This document shows positions 16,244 to 25,201 of a stretch of DNA of 64,000 bases, in pieces. The DNA is taken from NCBI GenBank assembly GCA_965250225.1, contig CBDFNQ010000023.1, positions 29,862 through 93,861 of the forward strand. The letters are read 5' to 3'. The stretch is from CBDEUK01 sp965250225. Its GTDB lineage: Bacteria > Pseudomonadota > Gammaproteobacteria > Eutrophobiales > Eutrophobiaceae. The first letter of the stretch is position 1; every line of letters begins with the position of its first letter. The translations under genes were made by a program, and so were the position numbers. The notes beneath the pieces are model-generated. The model was given only the letters and a program-made list of their open reading frames with translations, was not told the origin of the DNA and did not search any database.

Positions 16244-17521
16244 CTAATCTTTTTTGTTCTTTGTTTTATCGGGGCGGAGACCAAATAATTCATGGGTGGC
16301 AGAAAGCAGATCGCTGCGGCCAGTGATGCCGGCGTTTTTCAATTGTGAGCTGGGTGAGTGAATAAGTTTATTGGTCAGAGAGCGTGTGACTTCCTGTAAA
16401 ATGATTTCTGGATCGCCGCCTTCCTGTAATTTTTTCTGTGCCCATTGGGAGGCTTCCAGTTGTAGCGCTTCAGCGTGTTCTCTTAATGCTCGAATGGTTG
16501 AAACCGCATCGAGTGAATTTACCCAGTCCATAAATTCAATTACCTGGGCTTCGATGATCTCCTCCGCTTGTAGTGCGGCCTGTTTACGATTATTAATGTT
16601 TTCCTGAACCACATCTTTTAGATCATCGACGGTATATAAATACACATCTTTGAGTTGTCCCACTTCCGGTTCTACGTCGCGGGGAACAGCAATGTCTACT
16701 ATGAAAACCGGACGGTGTTTGCGTTTGAGAATCGCGCTTTCCATCGCGCCCTTGCCAAGGATAGGTAACTGGCTGGCAGTTGAAGTGATGATGACGTCAG
16801 CTTCGGGTAGATGCTCGGGAATGTCGCCGAGCGTAATGGCGTAAGCAGAAAATTCACTGGCAAGGTGTTGAGCACGCTCGATTGTACGATTAGCTATGAT
16901 CATTTTATGCAAGTTATTTTCATGTAAGTGCCTTGCGACCAGTTCAATCGTTTCTCCCGCACCGATTAATAGCGCGGTTTGTTGAGACAAATCACCGAAT
17001 ATTTGTTGGGCCATGCGAACAGCTGCAAATGCCACCGAAACTGGATGGGAGCCAATAGCAGTGTTGCTGCGAATTTCTTTTGCTACATGAAAGGAATGTT
17101 GGAATAAGCGATTTAGGAGTTTGCCTATGTGGCCGGTTTCCAGGGCAGTTTGATAGGCGTTTTTTAACTGTCCAAGGACCTGTGGCTCTCCGAGCACCAT
17201 TGAATCAAGTCCACTGGCGACTCTGAGTATATGTTTGACAGCGTTAGCATCCGGGTAGCTGTAGACAAATGGTTTTAGTTCTTTGTGCTGGATACCGTGA
17301 AAATTCGACAACCACTCGACAGGTTTTTCCAGTTTTATATTGTCGTGACTGCAATAGATCTCAGTTCGATTGCAGGTGGAAAGAATCGCGGCCTCGTTAA
17401 TTTGCTCAAGCCGACGAAAATCCTTAAGTGCATCAGTGACGACATCTGAACCGAAATTCAATTGCTCACGTAACTCAAGTGGAGCGGTTGTATGATTGAT
17501 TCCAAATGCCAGGAGGCTCAT
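16244..17521 (-). CDS. hemA: Glutamyl-tRNA reductase
   Basis: The 425-residue product starts MSLLAFGINHTTAPLELREQ. The start at 17521 is chosen because this is the family's N-terminus; a longer frame adds seven unlike residues. Cys50 in LSTCNRTEIY is the catalytic nucleophile. The NADPH domain shows LLIGAGETIELVARHL, and a C-terminal dimerisation helix follows. It catalyses the first step of the C5 heme pathway. A TPR lipoprotein gene lies divergently upstream, matching the common hemA-neighbour arrangement with lolB and ispE beyond. Confidence 0.97.
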   Translation of the reverse strand: MSLLAFGINHTTAPLELREQLNFGSDVVTDALKDFRRLEQINEAAILSTCNRTEIYCSHDNIKLEKPVEWLSNFHGIQHKELKPFVYSYPDANAVKHILRVASGLDSMVLGEPQVLGQLKNAYQTALETGHIGKLLNRLFQHSFHVAKEIRSNTAIGSHPVSVAFAAVRMAQQIFGDLSQQTALLIGAGETIELVARHLHENNLHKMIIANRTIERAQHLASEFSAYAITLGDIPEHLPEADVIITSTASQLPILGKGAMESAILKRKHRPVFIVDIAVPRDVEPEVGQLKDVYLYTVDDLKDVVQENINNRKQAALQAEEIIEAQVIEFMDWVNSLDAVSTIRALREHAEALQLEASQWAQKKLQEGGDPEIILQEVTRSLTNKLIHSPSSQLKNAGITGRSDLLSATHELFGLRPDKTKNKKD

Positions 17522-17769
17522 AAGAAAATAGAAATTGTGCAATAACTCAAGGTTGGTAATTGTAGCCCGATCAAACCGAAATTACAGAATTGAATGCCAC
17601 ACAAAAGCGATGTTAATAAATCGAACCAATCGAGCGGATATAAATACTGATTTTTTCCCAAAAGCTAAAGTCTTTGGCGGTTTTTCCGACAAGCATATAT
17701 TGAGACACATGCGGAACATATTGCACATAATCATTGTCAATCTAGAATCTTCCTCGTATTGTTATAACT

Positions 17770-19590
17770 ATGTATAAACGATTATCAGCCTGTTTTTCTT
17801 TGTTTCTTTCGATTCAGCTTGTATCGGCTGCGGTACTTTTGCTTGGCCTGTCGGCATGCGCTCCAATAGAACAACGCTCACCTGTGGTCGATCCTGGCCA
17901 GGAAGAAGTTGCTGTTGCGCCTGAAAAGAACGCAAAAAACAAACCAATTCCGCAAGAGCCAGGAACAACAAGACCCAATATCGAGCTGACAGAAGATATT
18001 TTGTATCAATTGTTGCTGGCAGAAATTGCCGGTCAGCGTGGGAAACTGGAAGTTGCAGTCGATAATTATCTGGATTTGGCACGCACCACTCGGGATCCCG
18101 TCGTCATTGGACGGGCCACGCGGATTGCTGTGTACGCTAGGGATGATATGGCGGCAAAAGAGGCCGCGACTTTGTGGAATGAAGTCGAACCCGGTAATGC
18201 AGATGCCCTGCAAGTGCTTGCTGTGATGGCGATTCGAAATGGAAACATTCAAGAAGCAGTGGATCATCTTGAAGGTGTTATGGATGTGGGCAACGACGGA
18301 CAGATTGATCAGAAGTTGTGGATGATAGCCAATATGCTTGGGCGAGAAAAAGATCAGGAAACAGTTACCCTGGTTATGGAACGTTTGATGCGGGAACATC
18401 AGAACGACCCGGATGCCTTGTTTGCTTACGCCCATGTTGTTTCACGTATGGGGAAGATGGAAAAAGCAGAAGACTTATTGCTACAAGTAATGAAGTTGAG
18501 TCCTGATAATGAGAATGCACTGATCACCTATATTTCTTTACTACAACGCCAGCAGAAACATACGGAAGCGATTGTCTGGTTGAAAGAAAAACTGGATGCA
18601 AGCTCAGGTACTAACCCAAGCACTAACCCAGGCAACTTCAATCTACATTTGATTTATGCGCGGCTTTTGTCCGATGCAAAACGCTTTGAAGAAGCGCGCA
18701 TAGAGTTCGAGGCGCTGGATAAAAACCATCCGGAAAACAATGATGTACTTTATGCGCTGGGTCTATTGCATTTGCAGGCCAACCGCCTCGATGATTCGAA
18801 GCGCTATTTTATTCGACTTTCCAAAACGGGTGGCCGTGCAGATGAAGCCGGATATTATCTGGGTCGAATCTTAGAGGAGCAAAATGAACTGGATCAGGCT
18901 AGAGTCTGGTACGCAGGTGTGCAACAAGGTGAACATTATTTCGATTCTCAAATTCGCCAGGGCATGATCCTGGCTCAGCAAGGAAAGCTGGATGAGGCAC
19001 GCAAGCAGCTACAAAACGTGATCACAAAAAATGCCGAAGAAAAATCTATTTTAATCCAGGCCGAAGGGGAAATGCTGGCAGAAGCAAAGCATTATGAAGA
19101 AGCACTGAAGGTGTATAACCAGGCACTGGAAAGTCGCTACGACGCGGATATTTTATATTCGAGGGCCATGCTGGCTGAAAAGATGGATCGGCTTGATATC
19201 CTTGAAGCGGATCTCAAAAATATTATTGAGCAGGATCCCAAAAATGCCCAGGCTTTAAATGCCCTTGGATATACCCTTGCTGACAGAACTGAGCGCTATC
19301 AGGAGGCGTATGAATATATTAAGCAAGCCATCGAAGTCAGTCCGGAAGATTACTACATCCTCGATAGTATGGGCTGGATATTATATCGGCTCGGGCGGCT
19401 TGAAGAATCCGTAGACTATTTACGTAAAGCGATGGCTTTGCGATCTGATCCGGAGATTGCAGCACATCTTGGTGAAGTGCTTTGGGTCATGGGGGAGAAA
19501 GAAAATGCAAAAAATATCTGGAATACCGCCATACAGGAAACACCTGAGGATACTCGTCTGTTGGACGTTATTAAGCGTTTTACTCATTAA
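17770..19590 (+). CDS. Outer-membrane TPR-repeat lipoprotein
   Basis: The 606-residue protein begins with a lipoprotein signal (hydrophobic AAVLLLGLSAC, lipobox LSAC, Cys at about residue 30). Many tetratricopeptide repeats follow from about residue 70 to the end, such as ALFAYAHVVSRMGKMEKAEDLL and AQALNALGYTLADRTERYQEA. TPRs are protein-docking solenoids. The gene lies directly before lolB, the usual place for this TPR family in gammaproteobacteria. Its exact partner is not known; an envelope-assembly role is an inference. Confidence 0.87.
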   Translation: MYKRLSACFSLFLSIQLVSAAVLLLGLSACAPIEQRSPVVDPGQEEVAVAPEKNAKNKPIPQEPGTTRPNIELTEDILYQLLLAEIAGQRGKLEVAVDNYLDLARTTRDPVVIGRATRIAVYARDDMAAKEAATLWNEVEPGNADALQVLAVMAIRNGNIQEAVDHLEGVMDVGNDGQIDQKLWMIANMLGREKDQETVTLVMERLMREHQNDPDALFAYAHVVSRMGKMEKAEDLLLQVMKLSPDNENALITYISLLQRQQKHTEAIVWLKEKLDASSGTNPSTNPGNFNLHLIYARLLSDAKRFEEARIEFEALDKNHPENNDVLYALGLLHLQANRLDDSKRYFIRLSKTGGRADEAGYYLGRILEEQNELDQARVWYAGVQQGEHYFDSQIRQGMILAQQGKLDEARKQLQNVITKNAEEKSILIQAEGEMLAEAKHYEEALKVYNQALESRYDADILYSRAMLAEKMDRLDILEADLKNIIEQDPKNAQALNALGYTLADRTERYQEAYEYIKQAIEVSPEDYYILDSMGWILYRLGRLEESVDYLRKAMALRSDPEIAAHLGEVLWVMGEKENAKNIWNTAIQETPEDTRLLDVIKRFTH

Positions 19591-19668
19591 TCCACCCACA
19601 TTTTGAATTGTGCTTTTGCCGGTAATAGGCAACTGATAAACTCGCTCGTTTCCAACAGAATTTTCACC

Positions 19669-20307
19669 ATGCCATTCATCTCTGTCGTTCGAATTTTATT
19701 TCTGCTAATACTGCTGCTGTTTCTTCAGGCTTGTTCTGAAAAACCTTCGGTGAGTAAAACGGGCGATCAAGTTGATATTGATCGTATCTGGCTGGAAAGG
19801 CAGAAAGATCTGGCAGCTATTCTTGGCTGGTCTTTAAAAGGACGGATTGCGCTGCGTACGGACGATAATGGCTGGTCAGCCACACTGAATTGGAGGCAAA
19901 TCGATCAGCAATACACCATGCGTATTATTGCGCCCCTGGGTTTGGGGACCTATGAAATCAGGCAGGACGCCGAAAAAATTACCTTGCTGACTGATGAAAA
20001 TAAAGTGTTTAAAGCAAAAAATGCTGAATCTTTGATGTTGGAAAATCTGGGTTGGAGTGTTCCTGTGAGTGGCCTGAGGTACTGGATACGGGGCATCCCT
20101 GATCCTAATCATCCGATTGACAGTTTTGCACTGAATGATGAAGCTCAGTTGGTGAATATCAAACAGTCTACGAATGGATCGACCTGGGAAATTCGTTTTT
20201 TATCTTACAAGTCAGTTGATCAGTATACGCTGCCCGGTAAGCTGGTACTTACAAACTCGAAGGCTAAAATTACTATCCTGGCTAAGCAGTGGAACAATCT
20301 GCTGTGA
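19669..20307 (+). CDS. lolB: Outer-membrane lipoprotein receptor LolB
   Basis: The 212-residue product starts at ATG 19669 (MPFISVVRIL). The upstream extension of the frame lacks a signal and is dropped. The signal ends in the lipobox LQAC. The mature part has the LolB pattern: WSLKGRIALRTDDNGWSATLNWRQ, the TMRIIAPLGLGTYEI strand with the exposed Leu loop, and GLRYWIRGIPDP. LolB takes lipoproteins from LolA and inserts them in the outer membrane. It overlaps ispE by 4 bases. Confidence 0.93.
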   Translation: MPFISVVRILFLLILLLFLQACSEKPSVSKTGDQVDIDRIWLERQKDLAAILGWSLKGRIALRTDDNGWSATLNWRQIDQQYTMRIIAPLGLGTYEIRQDAEKITLLTDENKVFKAKNAESLMLENLGWSVPVSGLRYWIRGIPDPNHPIDSFALNDEAQLVNIKQSTNGSTWEIRFLSYKSVDQYTLPGKLVLTNSKAKITILAKQWNNLL

Positions 20308-21149
20308 TCAGTAAAGCTTGGCCAGCGCCGGCAAAACTGAATTTATTTTTGCACGTCACTGGACGGCGTGAGGATGGATATCATCTATTGCAAACGGTGT
20401 TTCAGTTTTTAGACTTTAGCGATTCTCTCGACTTTGAGCTGCGAAAAGACGCAAAGATAACAAGAAGTAGCATTATTGATGGCGTTAGTGAAGATGATGA
20501 CCTGGTGGTTCGTGCGGCCAGAGCATTACAAGCTTCTGTTGGTTGTTCTCAGGGTGTGGATATCCGTATTCATAAACAGATCCCAATGCAAGGCGGACTA
20601 GGTGGTGGTAGTTCCGATGCGGCCACAACACTGGTCGCACTGAATCATCTCTGGGGTTTGAAGCAAGATAGCGAAAAACTGGCGGAGCTTGGTGCTGAAT
20701 TAGGTGCCGATGTCCCGGTATTTATTCGCGGTATTTCGGCTTTTGCTGAAGGTGTGGGTGAGAAATTAACCTCGGTTGAGCCAGCCGAGAAATGTTATCT
20801 GGTGGTTCGTCCAGACTGCGAAATTAGTACCGCCGAAATTTTTAACGCATCGGATTTGACACGTAATACGCCTCCCATCACAATACGCGACTTTCTCGGT
20901 GGTGCTGGTCATAATGATTGCCTGTCGGTGGTGCTAAAGCGTTACCCGCAAGTGGCCGAAGTGCTTGATTGGTTAGAAGAATTTTCCAATCCAAAGATGA
21001 CCGGAACAGGCTCATGTGTCTTCGCAGAATTTGTTTCAGAAGAACAAGCCGAAGAAGTTTGCAGGAAATTACCAAAACGCTGGCAAGGAATCGTCTGTTC
21101 GAGCAAGAATCGATCGCCTTTACTCGATCGTTTAGAAAAAGAATTATAA
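20304..21149 (+). CDS. ispE: 4-diphosphocytidyl-2-C-methyl-D-erythritol kinase
   Basis: The 281-residue GHMP kinase has the N-terminal WPAPAKLNLFLHVTGRREDGYH signature (Lys and Asp of the active site) and the ATP loop QGGLGGGSSDAAT. It phosphorylates CDP-ME in the non-mevalonate isoprenoid pathway. The GTG at 20304 overlaps the lolB stop as GTGA, the usual coupled arrangement. An alternative GTG at 20289 would add five residues. Confidence 0.95.
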   Translation: MISKAWPAPAKLNLFLHVTGRREDGYHLLQTVFQFLDFSDSLDFELRKDAKITRSSIIDGVSEDDDLVVRAARALQASVGCSQGVDIRIHKQIPMQGGLGGGSSDAATTLVALNHLWGLKQDSEKLAELGAELGADVPVFIRGISAFAEGVGEKLTSVEPAEKCYLVVRPDCEISTAEIFNASDLTRNTPPITIRDFLGGAGHNDCLSVVLKRYPQVAEVLDWLEEFSNPKMTGTGSCVFAEFVSEEQAEEVCRKLPKRWQGIVCSSKNRSPLLDRLEKEL

Positions 21150-21155
21150 AAATAT

Positions 21156-21235
21156 TGGGGCTGTGGCCAAGCTGTTTGAGAGACGTTTTGATCCCCAGCA
21201 GAAAGAATTCAGTAGATATAAAAGTTTAAAGTAAT
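21156..21235 (+). repeat. Degenerate tRNA-Gln-like tandem unit 1 (80 bp)
   Basis: The unit begins TTGGGGCTGTGGCCAAGCTG, copying the 5' part of the true tRNA-Gln with one inserted C. It then diverges (GTTTGAGAGACG), rejoins the anticodon-loop phrase TTTTGATCCC and closes with CCAGC. A spacer ending TTTAAAGTAATT leads into the next unit. The anticodon arm and the T arm are not intact, so a functional tRNA is unlikely. Confidence 0.75.
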
Positions 21236-21314
21236 TGGGGTGTGGCCAAGCTGTTTGAGAGACGTTTTGATCCCCAGCAGAAAGAATTCAGTAGATATAA
21301 AAGTTTAAAGTAAT
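21236..21314 (+). repeat. Degenerate tRNA-Gln-like tandem unit 2 (79 bp)
   Basis: Nearly identical to unit 1, without the extra C. The part at 21236-21276 could fold as a 41-base hairpin closed by TGGGG / CCCCA, keeping the tRNA acceptor-like ends without the T arm. The 38-base spacer is the same as in unit 1 and directly precedes the true tRNA gene. Confidence 0.75.
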
Positions 21315-21391
21315 TGGGGTGTGGCCAAGCTGGTTAAGGCACAGGGTTTTGATCCCTGCATTCCCAGGTTCGAGTCCTGGCACCCCAGCCA
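21315..21391 (+). tRNA. tRNA-Gln (anticodon TTG)
   Basis: The acceptor stem TGGGGTG pairs with CACCCCA, followed by discriminator G and an encoded CCA. The anticodon stem CAGGG/CCCTG closes the loop TTTTGAT, giving TTG. The T arm shows CCAGG-TTCGAGT-CCTGG. Position between ispE and prs is where many gammaproteobacteria carry tRNA-Gln. It is the third member of the tandem array and the only intact one. Confidence 0.96.
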
Positions 21392-21454
21392 TATTAAATG
21401 TAGGGAAATAAATTCGTTTATTTCTAAGTCGTTCAACTGACTCAAAGGTGCATT

Positions 21455-22408
21455 GTGTCACTAGAAAATATAATGGTCTTCACTGGTAATGCTAATCCTG
21501 TATTGGCCAGTGAGATAGCCGGATTTTTAAATCTTCCATTAGGAAAGATCACCGTGGGTCGGTTTAGTGACGGTGAAGTGATGGTTGAGATTGCCGAGAA
21601 TGTCCGTGGTCGCGATGTTTTTATTATCCAGTCTATTTGTGCCCCGGCGAACGACAATTTGATTGAATTATTGGTGATGGCAGATGCATTAAGACGCGCA
21701 TCAGCAGCACGAGTGACTGCGGTGATACCTTACATGGGTTACGCCAGACAGGATAGACGTCCACGTTCTGCACGCGTACCGATCACCGCTAAGGTTATAG
21801 CTGATATGATCAGCACGGTGGGAATTTCCCGTGTGTTAACAGTGGATTTGCATGCCGATCAAATTCAGGGTTTTTTTGATATTCCACTGGATAATGTCTA
21901 TGCCTCACCCGTGTTGTTGGGTGATGTGTGGAAACACAAATACCCGGATTTGATGGTTGTTTCGCCTGATGTCGGTGGTGTTGTTCGAGCCCGGGCGCTG
22001 GCAAAGCGTCTGGATGATACGGATTTGGCAATCATTGATAAACGTCGTCCGAACCCGAATGAATCGGAAATAATGAATATTATTGGTGATGTAAAAGGCC
22101 GCAGTTGTGTCATTATCGATGACCTGGTGGATACTGCTGGTACCTTATGTAACGCTGCGGCTGCCTTGAAAAAGAACGGTGCAGTGAAAGTCGTTGCTTA
22201 TTGCACACATCCTGTATTGTCTGGAAAGGCAATGGAGAATATCAACAATTCAGAGCTTGATGAATTGGTGGTTACCGATACTATTCCACTAAGTGAAGAG
22301 GCCGCCGCAAGTGATCGCATTCGACAACTGAGTGTTGCCACTATGTTGGCTGAGAGTATTCGACGTATTAGTGAAGGTGATTCATTGAGTGTGATGTTTG
22401 TCGATTAA
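21455..22408 (+). CDS. prs: Ribose-phosphate pyrophosphokinase
   Basis: The 317-residue enzyme starts at GTG 21455 (MSLENIMVFTGNANPVLA), with the family's MVFTGNANP phrase close behind and AAAGG upstream. Seen are VGRFSDGEVMVEI, the ATP-binding YARQDR, the metal-binding VDLHADQIQGFFD and the PRPP loop VIIDDLVDTAGT. It makes PRPP for nucleotides, His and Trp. It follows tRNA-Gln and precedes rplY, the classic order. Confidence 0.97.
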   Translation: MSLENIMVFTGNANPVLASEIAGFLNLPLGKITVGRFSDGEVMVEIAENVRGRDVFIIQSICAPANDNLIELLVMADALRRASAARVTAVIPYMGYARQDRRPRSARVPITAKVIADMISTVGISRVLTVDLHADQIQGFFDIPLDNVYASPVLLGDVWKHKYPDLMVVSPDVGGVVRARALAKRLDDTDLAIIDKRRPNPNESEIMNIIGDVKGRSCVIIDDLVDTAGTLCNAAAALKKNGAVKVVAYCTHPVLSGKAMENINNSELDELVVTDTIPLSEEAAASDRIRQLSVATMLAESIRRISEGDSLSVMFVD

Positions 22409-22424
22409 ATAATTTTTTTAAAGT

Positions 22425-22438
22425 GAGACCTTTGCACG
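22425..22438. repeat. Solo copy of an IS5-like terminal motif
   Basis: GAGACCTTTGCACG is identical over 14 bases to the left end of the MITE-like element at 24942. No partner end is visible between prs and rplY. It may be a decayed element end. Confidence 0.45.
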
Positions 22439-22473
22439 AAATATGAATCGTGGAAGGGGCTCAGTATTTTCAT

Positions 22474-22498
22474 CCTGCTGGTCGCAAGCAGGTTTTTT
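22474..22498 (+). terminator. Terminator-like hairpin between prs and rplY
   Basis: CCTGCT and AGCAGG form a 6 bp stem around a 7-base loop, followed by T6. It may end the prs transcript or act as an attenuator in the rplY leader, since rplY begins 21 bases later with its ribosome site (CTGGAG) between. Confidence 0.65.
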
Positions 22499-22519
22499 AA
22501 AGTTAACTGGAGCAATAAA

Positions 22520-23194
22520 ATGAATGAATTTGAAATTGTTGCCGAATCACGTACAGACGTAGGGAAAGGTGCGAGCCGCCGCTTACGTCGTACCGGCAAA
22601 GTCCCTGGTATTGTTTATGGTAGTGATAGTGATGCTGCCATGATCACATTGGCACATAATGAAGTGTTCCATCATCTGGAGCGCGAAGCCTTTTATTCTC
22701 ATATTCTAAATTTGAATATTGATGGGAAAAAGGAAAAAGTGGTTTTGAAAGATTTACAACGCCACGTCTATAAGTCTGAAATTTTACATGTGGATTTCCT
22801 ACGCGTCAGCGCAAAAGAAAAACTAACCATGAATATCCCATTACATTATCTGAACGAAGAACAATGTATCGGTGTGAAAGCGGGTGGTGTTATCAGCCAT
22901 GTGATGACTGAGCTAGAAATTCAATGTCTGCCAAAAGATCTGCCAGAATATATTGAGATCGATATGCTGGAAGTTGAACTGGACGCGACCATTCATCTTG
23001 GTCAGCTAACCATACCGGAAGGTGTTGAGATCTATTCGCTTACTCATGGTGGTGATGACAGCTTAACGGTTGCTGCAGTCCATACACCGAAGGTTGTGGT
23101 TGAACCTGAAGAGGAATCCGTAGAGGAATCAGCAGAAGGAACAGAAGATGGAGCAGCAGCTGAAGAAGGTGGTGGTGAAGACTCCACGGAGTAA
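22520..23194 (+). CDS. rplY: 50S ribosomal protein L25, long (Ctc) form
   Basis: The 224-residue protein begins with the 5S-rRNA-binding L25 domain (GKGASRRLRRTGKVPGIVYG and VLKDLQRHVYKSEILHVDFLRV). The TL5-type second beta domain and a Glu/Ala-rich tail follow. E. coli L25 is the short 94-residue form; this long general-stress-protein-like form is common in other gammaproteobacteria. It lies between prs and pth as usual. Confidence 0.95.
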   Translation: MNEFEIVAESRTDVGKGASRRLRRTGKVPGIVYGSDSDAAMITLAHNEVFHHLEREAFYSHILNLNIDGKKEKVVLKDLQRHVYKSEILHVDFLRVSAKEKLTMNIPLHYLNEEQCIGVKAGGVISHVMTELEIQCLPKDLPEYIEIDMLEVELDATIHLGQLTIPEGVEIYSLTHGGDDSLTVAAVHTPKVVVEPEEESVEESAEGTEDGAAAEEGGGEDSTE

Positions 23195-23226
23195 TCACAT
23201 AGTAGCTATAAGCAGCGGTCCATGCT

Positions 23227-23829
23227 GTGTCTGATCCGTTCAAGCTAATCGTTGGTCTGGGAAATCCAGGTCCCGAGCATTCCGATAACCGGCATAACGC
23301 CGGTTTTTGGTGTGCCGATGCCATTGCCGATAAATTCAGTGTTCAGTTTCGTCCCGAAACAAAATTCTTTGGTGAAGTGTGTCGTCTACGAATCAAGGGC
23401 GATGAATACTGGCTCCTGAAACCTTCTACCTACATGAACAACAGTGGCCGTTCGGTACAGGCAATGTTGTCCTTTTATAAATTCGATGTTTCTGAATTAT
23501 TGGTGATCCACGATGAGATCGATCTGGAGCCAGGCGATGTCCGTTTGAAAAAAGGCGGAGGTCACGGTGGGCAAAATGGTTTGCGTGATATTTTCAGTCA
23601 ATTAGGCGATCGACAATTTTCACGATTGCGCATTGGTGTCGGCCACCCCGGTGATAAGCATAAAGTTGTCAATCATGTTTTAGGTCGGGCAAGCAGTGAT
23701 GATCAGGAAAAAATAAATGAAGCGATTGACCGTGCATTGAAATGTTTACCCTCGATTCTCAAAGGTGATACTCAAAAGGCAATGAATGAATTACATAGTG
23801 ATTCAAAAAAAGCTAAAACAGAAAAATAA
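23227..23829 (+). CDS. pth: Peptidyl-tRNA hydrolase
   Basis: The 200-residue protein has LIVGLGNPGPEHSDNRHNAGF, containing the catalytic His (RHNAGF), then KPSTYMNNSG, HDEIDLEPGDVRLKKGGGHGGQNGLRD and the FSRLRIGVGHPG segment. It recycles peptidyl-tRNAs that drop off ribosomes. The start is GTG 23227. It sits between rplY and ychF, the normal order. Confidence 0.97.
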   Translation: MSDPFKLIVGLGNPGPEHSDNRHNAGFWCADAIADKFSVQFRPETKFFGEVCRLRIKGDEYWLLKPSTYMNNSGRSVQAMLSFYKFDVSELLVIHDEIDLEPGDVRLKKGGGHGGQNGLRDIFSQLGDRQFSRLRIGVGHPGDKHKVVNHVLGRASSDDQEKINEAIDRALKCLPSILKGDTQKAMNELHSDSKKAKTEK

Positions 23830-23853
23830 CATTCAGTTCGAAGGATAATCTCT

Positions 23854-24939
23854 ATGGGTTTTAAATGTGGCATTGTTGGGTTACCAAATGTGGGAAAATC
23901 TACATTATTTAATGCCTTAACCAGTTCCGGGATTGACGCAGAAAATTATCCTTTCTGTACCATCGAGCCCAATGTTGGCATTGTCCCTATGCCCGATCCA
24001 CGTCTGGAAGCCATTACTGAGATAGCTCAATCAAAACAAACGATTCCAACAACCATGGAATTTGTTGATATTGCAGGTCTGGTTGCAGGCGCATCAAAAG
24101 GCGAGGGTCTTGGAAACAAGTTTCTTGCCCATATCCGTGAGACGCATGCTATTGCGCAAGTAGTACGTTGTTTCGATGATGACAATGTTATCCATGTTTC
24201 AGGTCGTGTTGATCCACTTGAAGACATTGATGTGATCAATACAGAACTCTGTCTGGCTGATCAGGAAACCATTGATAAAGCCTTGCAAAAACAGGTAAAG
24301 CTCACGCGCAGTGGTGATAAAGATGCCATAAAACAGCAACAACAATTCGAAGCGATTGCTGAGCATCTCGATAAAGGTTTGCCGGTTCGAACTATGGAGC
24401 TGGATGAAGAGAATGCACTGGATAGCTTGCAGTTACTAACCAGCAAACCAACCCTGTACATTGCCAATGTCGAAGAAGAAGGGATAGCAAATAATCCCTG
24501 GTTGGAGAAATTACGCCTGCTGGCAGAAAAGGAAGGCAGCGAAGTGATCCCTGTTTGTGCCGCGATCGAATCAGAAATTGCTGAACTGGAAGAGGCTGAA
24601 AAAATAGAATTTTTACAGGATCTGGGTCTGGAAGAACCAGGACTGAATCGTATCATTCGTGCAGGTTATGAATTGCTTGGTCTGCAAACTTATTTTACCG
24701 CCGGACCAAAAGAGGCTCGAGCCTGGACCATTCCACAGAACTGCACAGCACCGAAGGCAGCTTCAGCTATTCATACTGATTTTGAACGGGGTTTCATCCG
24801 CGCTGAAGTCACATCGTATGACGATTATATTCAATACAACGGTGAACTGGGCGCCAAAGAAGCCGGTAAATGGCGTTCAGAAGGGAAGGATTATTTGGTT
24901 CAAGACGGAGACGTTATGTTGTTCCGGTTTAATGTTTAG
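23854..24939 (+). CDS. ychF: Redox-regulated ATPase YchF (Obg family)
   Basis: The 361-residue protein has the P loop GLPNVGKSTLFNAL, switch II DIAGLVAGASKGEGLGN and a C-terminal TGS domain ending YLVQDGDVMLFRFNV. The NKxD specificity motif is replaced by a NVEE-type sequence (YIANVEEE), which is why YchF prefers ATP. It binds ribosomes and affects stress responses. Ribosome site AGGA precedes the ATG. A MITE-like element begins 3 bases after the stop. Confidence 0.97.
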   Translation: MGFKCGIVGLPNVGKSTLFNALTSSGIDAENYPFCTIEPNVGIVPMPDPRLEAITEIAQSKQTIPTTMEFVDIAGLVAGASKGEGLGNKFLAHIRETHAIAQVVRCFDDDNVIHVSGRVDPLEDIDVINTELCLADQETIDKALQKQVKLTRSGDKDAIKQQQQFEAIAEHLDKGLPVRTMELDEENALDSLQLLTSKPTLYIANVEEEGIANNPWLEKLRLLAEKEGSEVIPVCAAIESEIAELEEAEKIEFLQDLGLEEPGLNRIIRAGYELLGLQTYFTAGPKEARAWTIPQNCTAPKAASAIHTDFERGFIRAEVTSYDDYIQYNGELGAKEAGKWRSEGKDYLVQDGDVMLFRFNV

Positions 24940-24941
24940 TA

Positions 24942-25176
24942 GAGACCTTTGCACGCTTCATCTTTCCCGCCATAGCTTCGTTAAAAATAACCTAAAAGTG
25001 CTCATTTACTGCGTGTAAACTCCGCTTTTTAGAACATTTTCACCTCGCTAGGACAAAAAATATGACCGCCATGGAAGGCGGGAATGCAACGGGATTGTCT
25101 GGACGACCCCAAGGATGGGGGAGGTAGAGCGACGCCTGGAGCCAAAGCCGAACAATCCTTGCCCAGCAAATGTCTC
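24942..25176. mobile_element. 235 bp MITE-like element with IS5-like ends
   Basis: The left end GAGACCTTTGCACG is mirrored at the right by GCAAATGTCTC (inverse GAGACATTTGC), giving 10 matches in 11. A TA on each outer side could be the target duplication. The interior has no gene and contains GC-rich segments (GACGACCCCAAGGATGGGGGAGG). The left end also occurs alone at 22425. I infer a non-autonomous element or deleted IS. Confidence 0.6.
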
Positions 25177-25201
25177 TAAGCATTAATACCTATAAAAATA
25201 A

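Noticed and set aside
21156..21314. Two extra functional tRNA-Gln genes
   Set aside because: The units lack the T arm and an intact anticodon stem, so they cannot form a normal cloverleaf.
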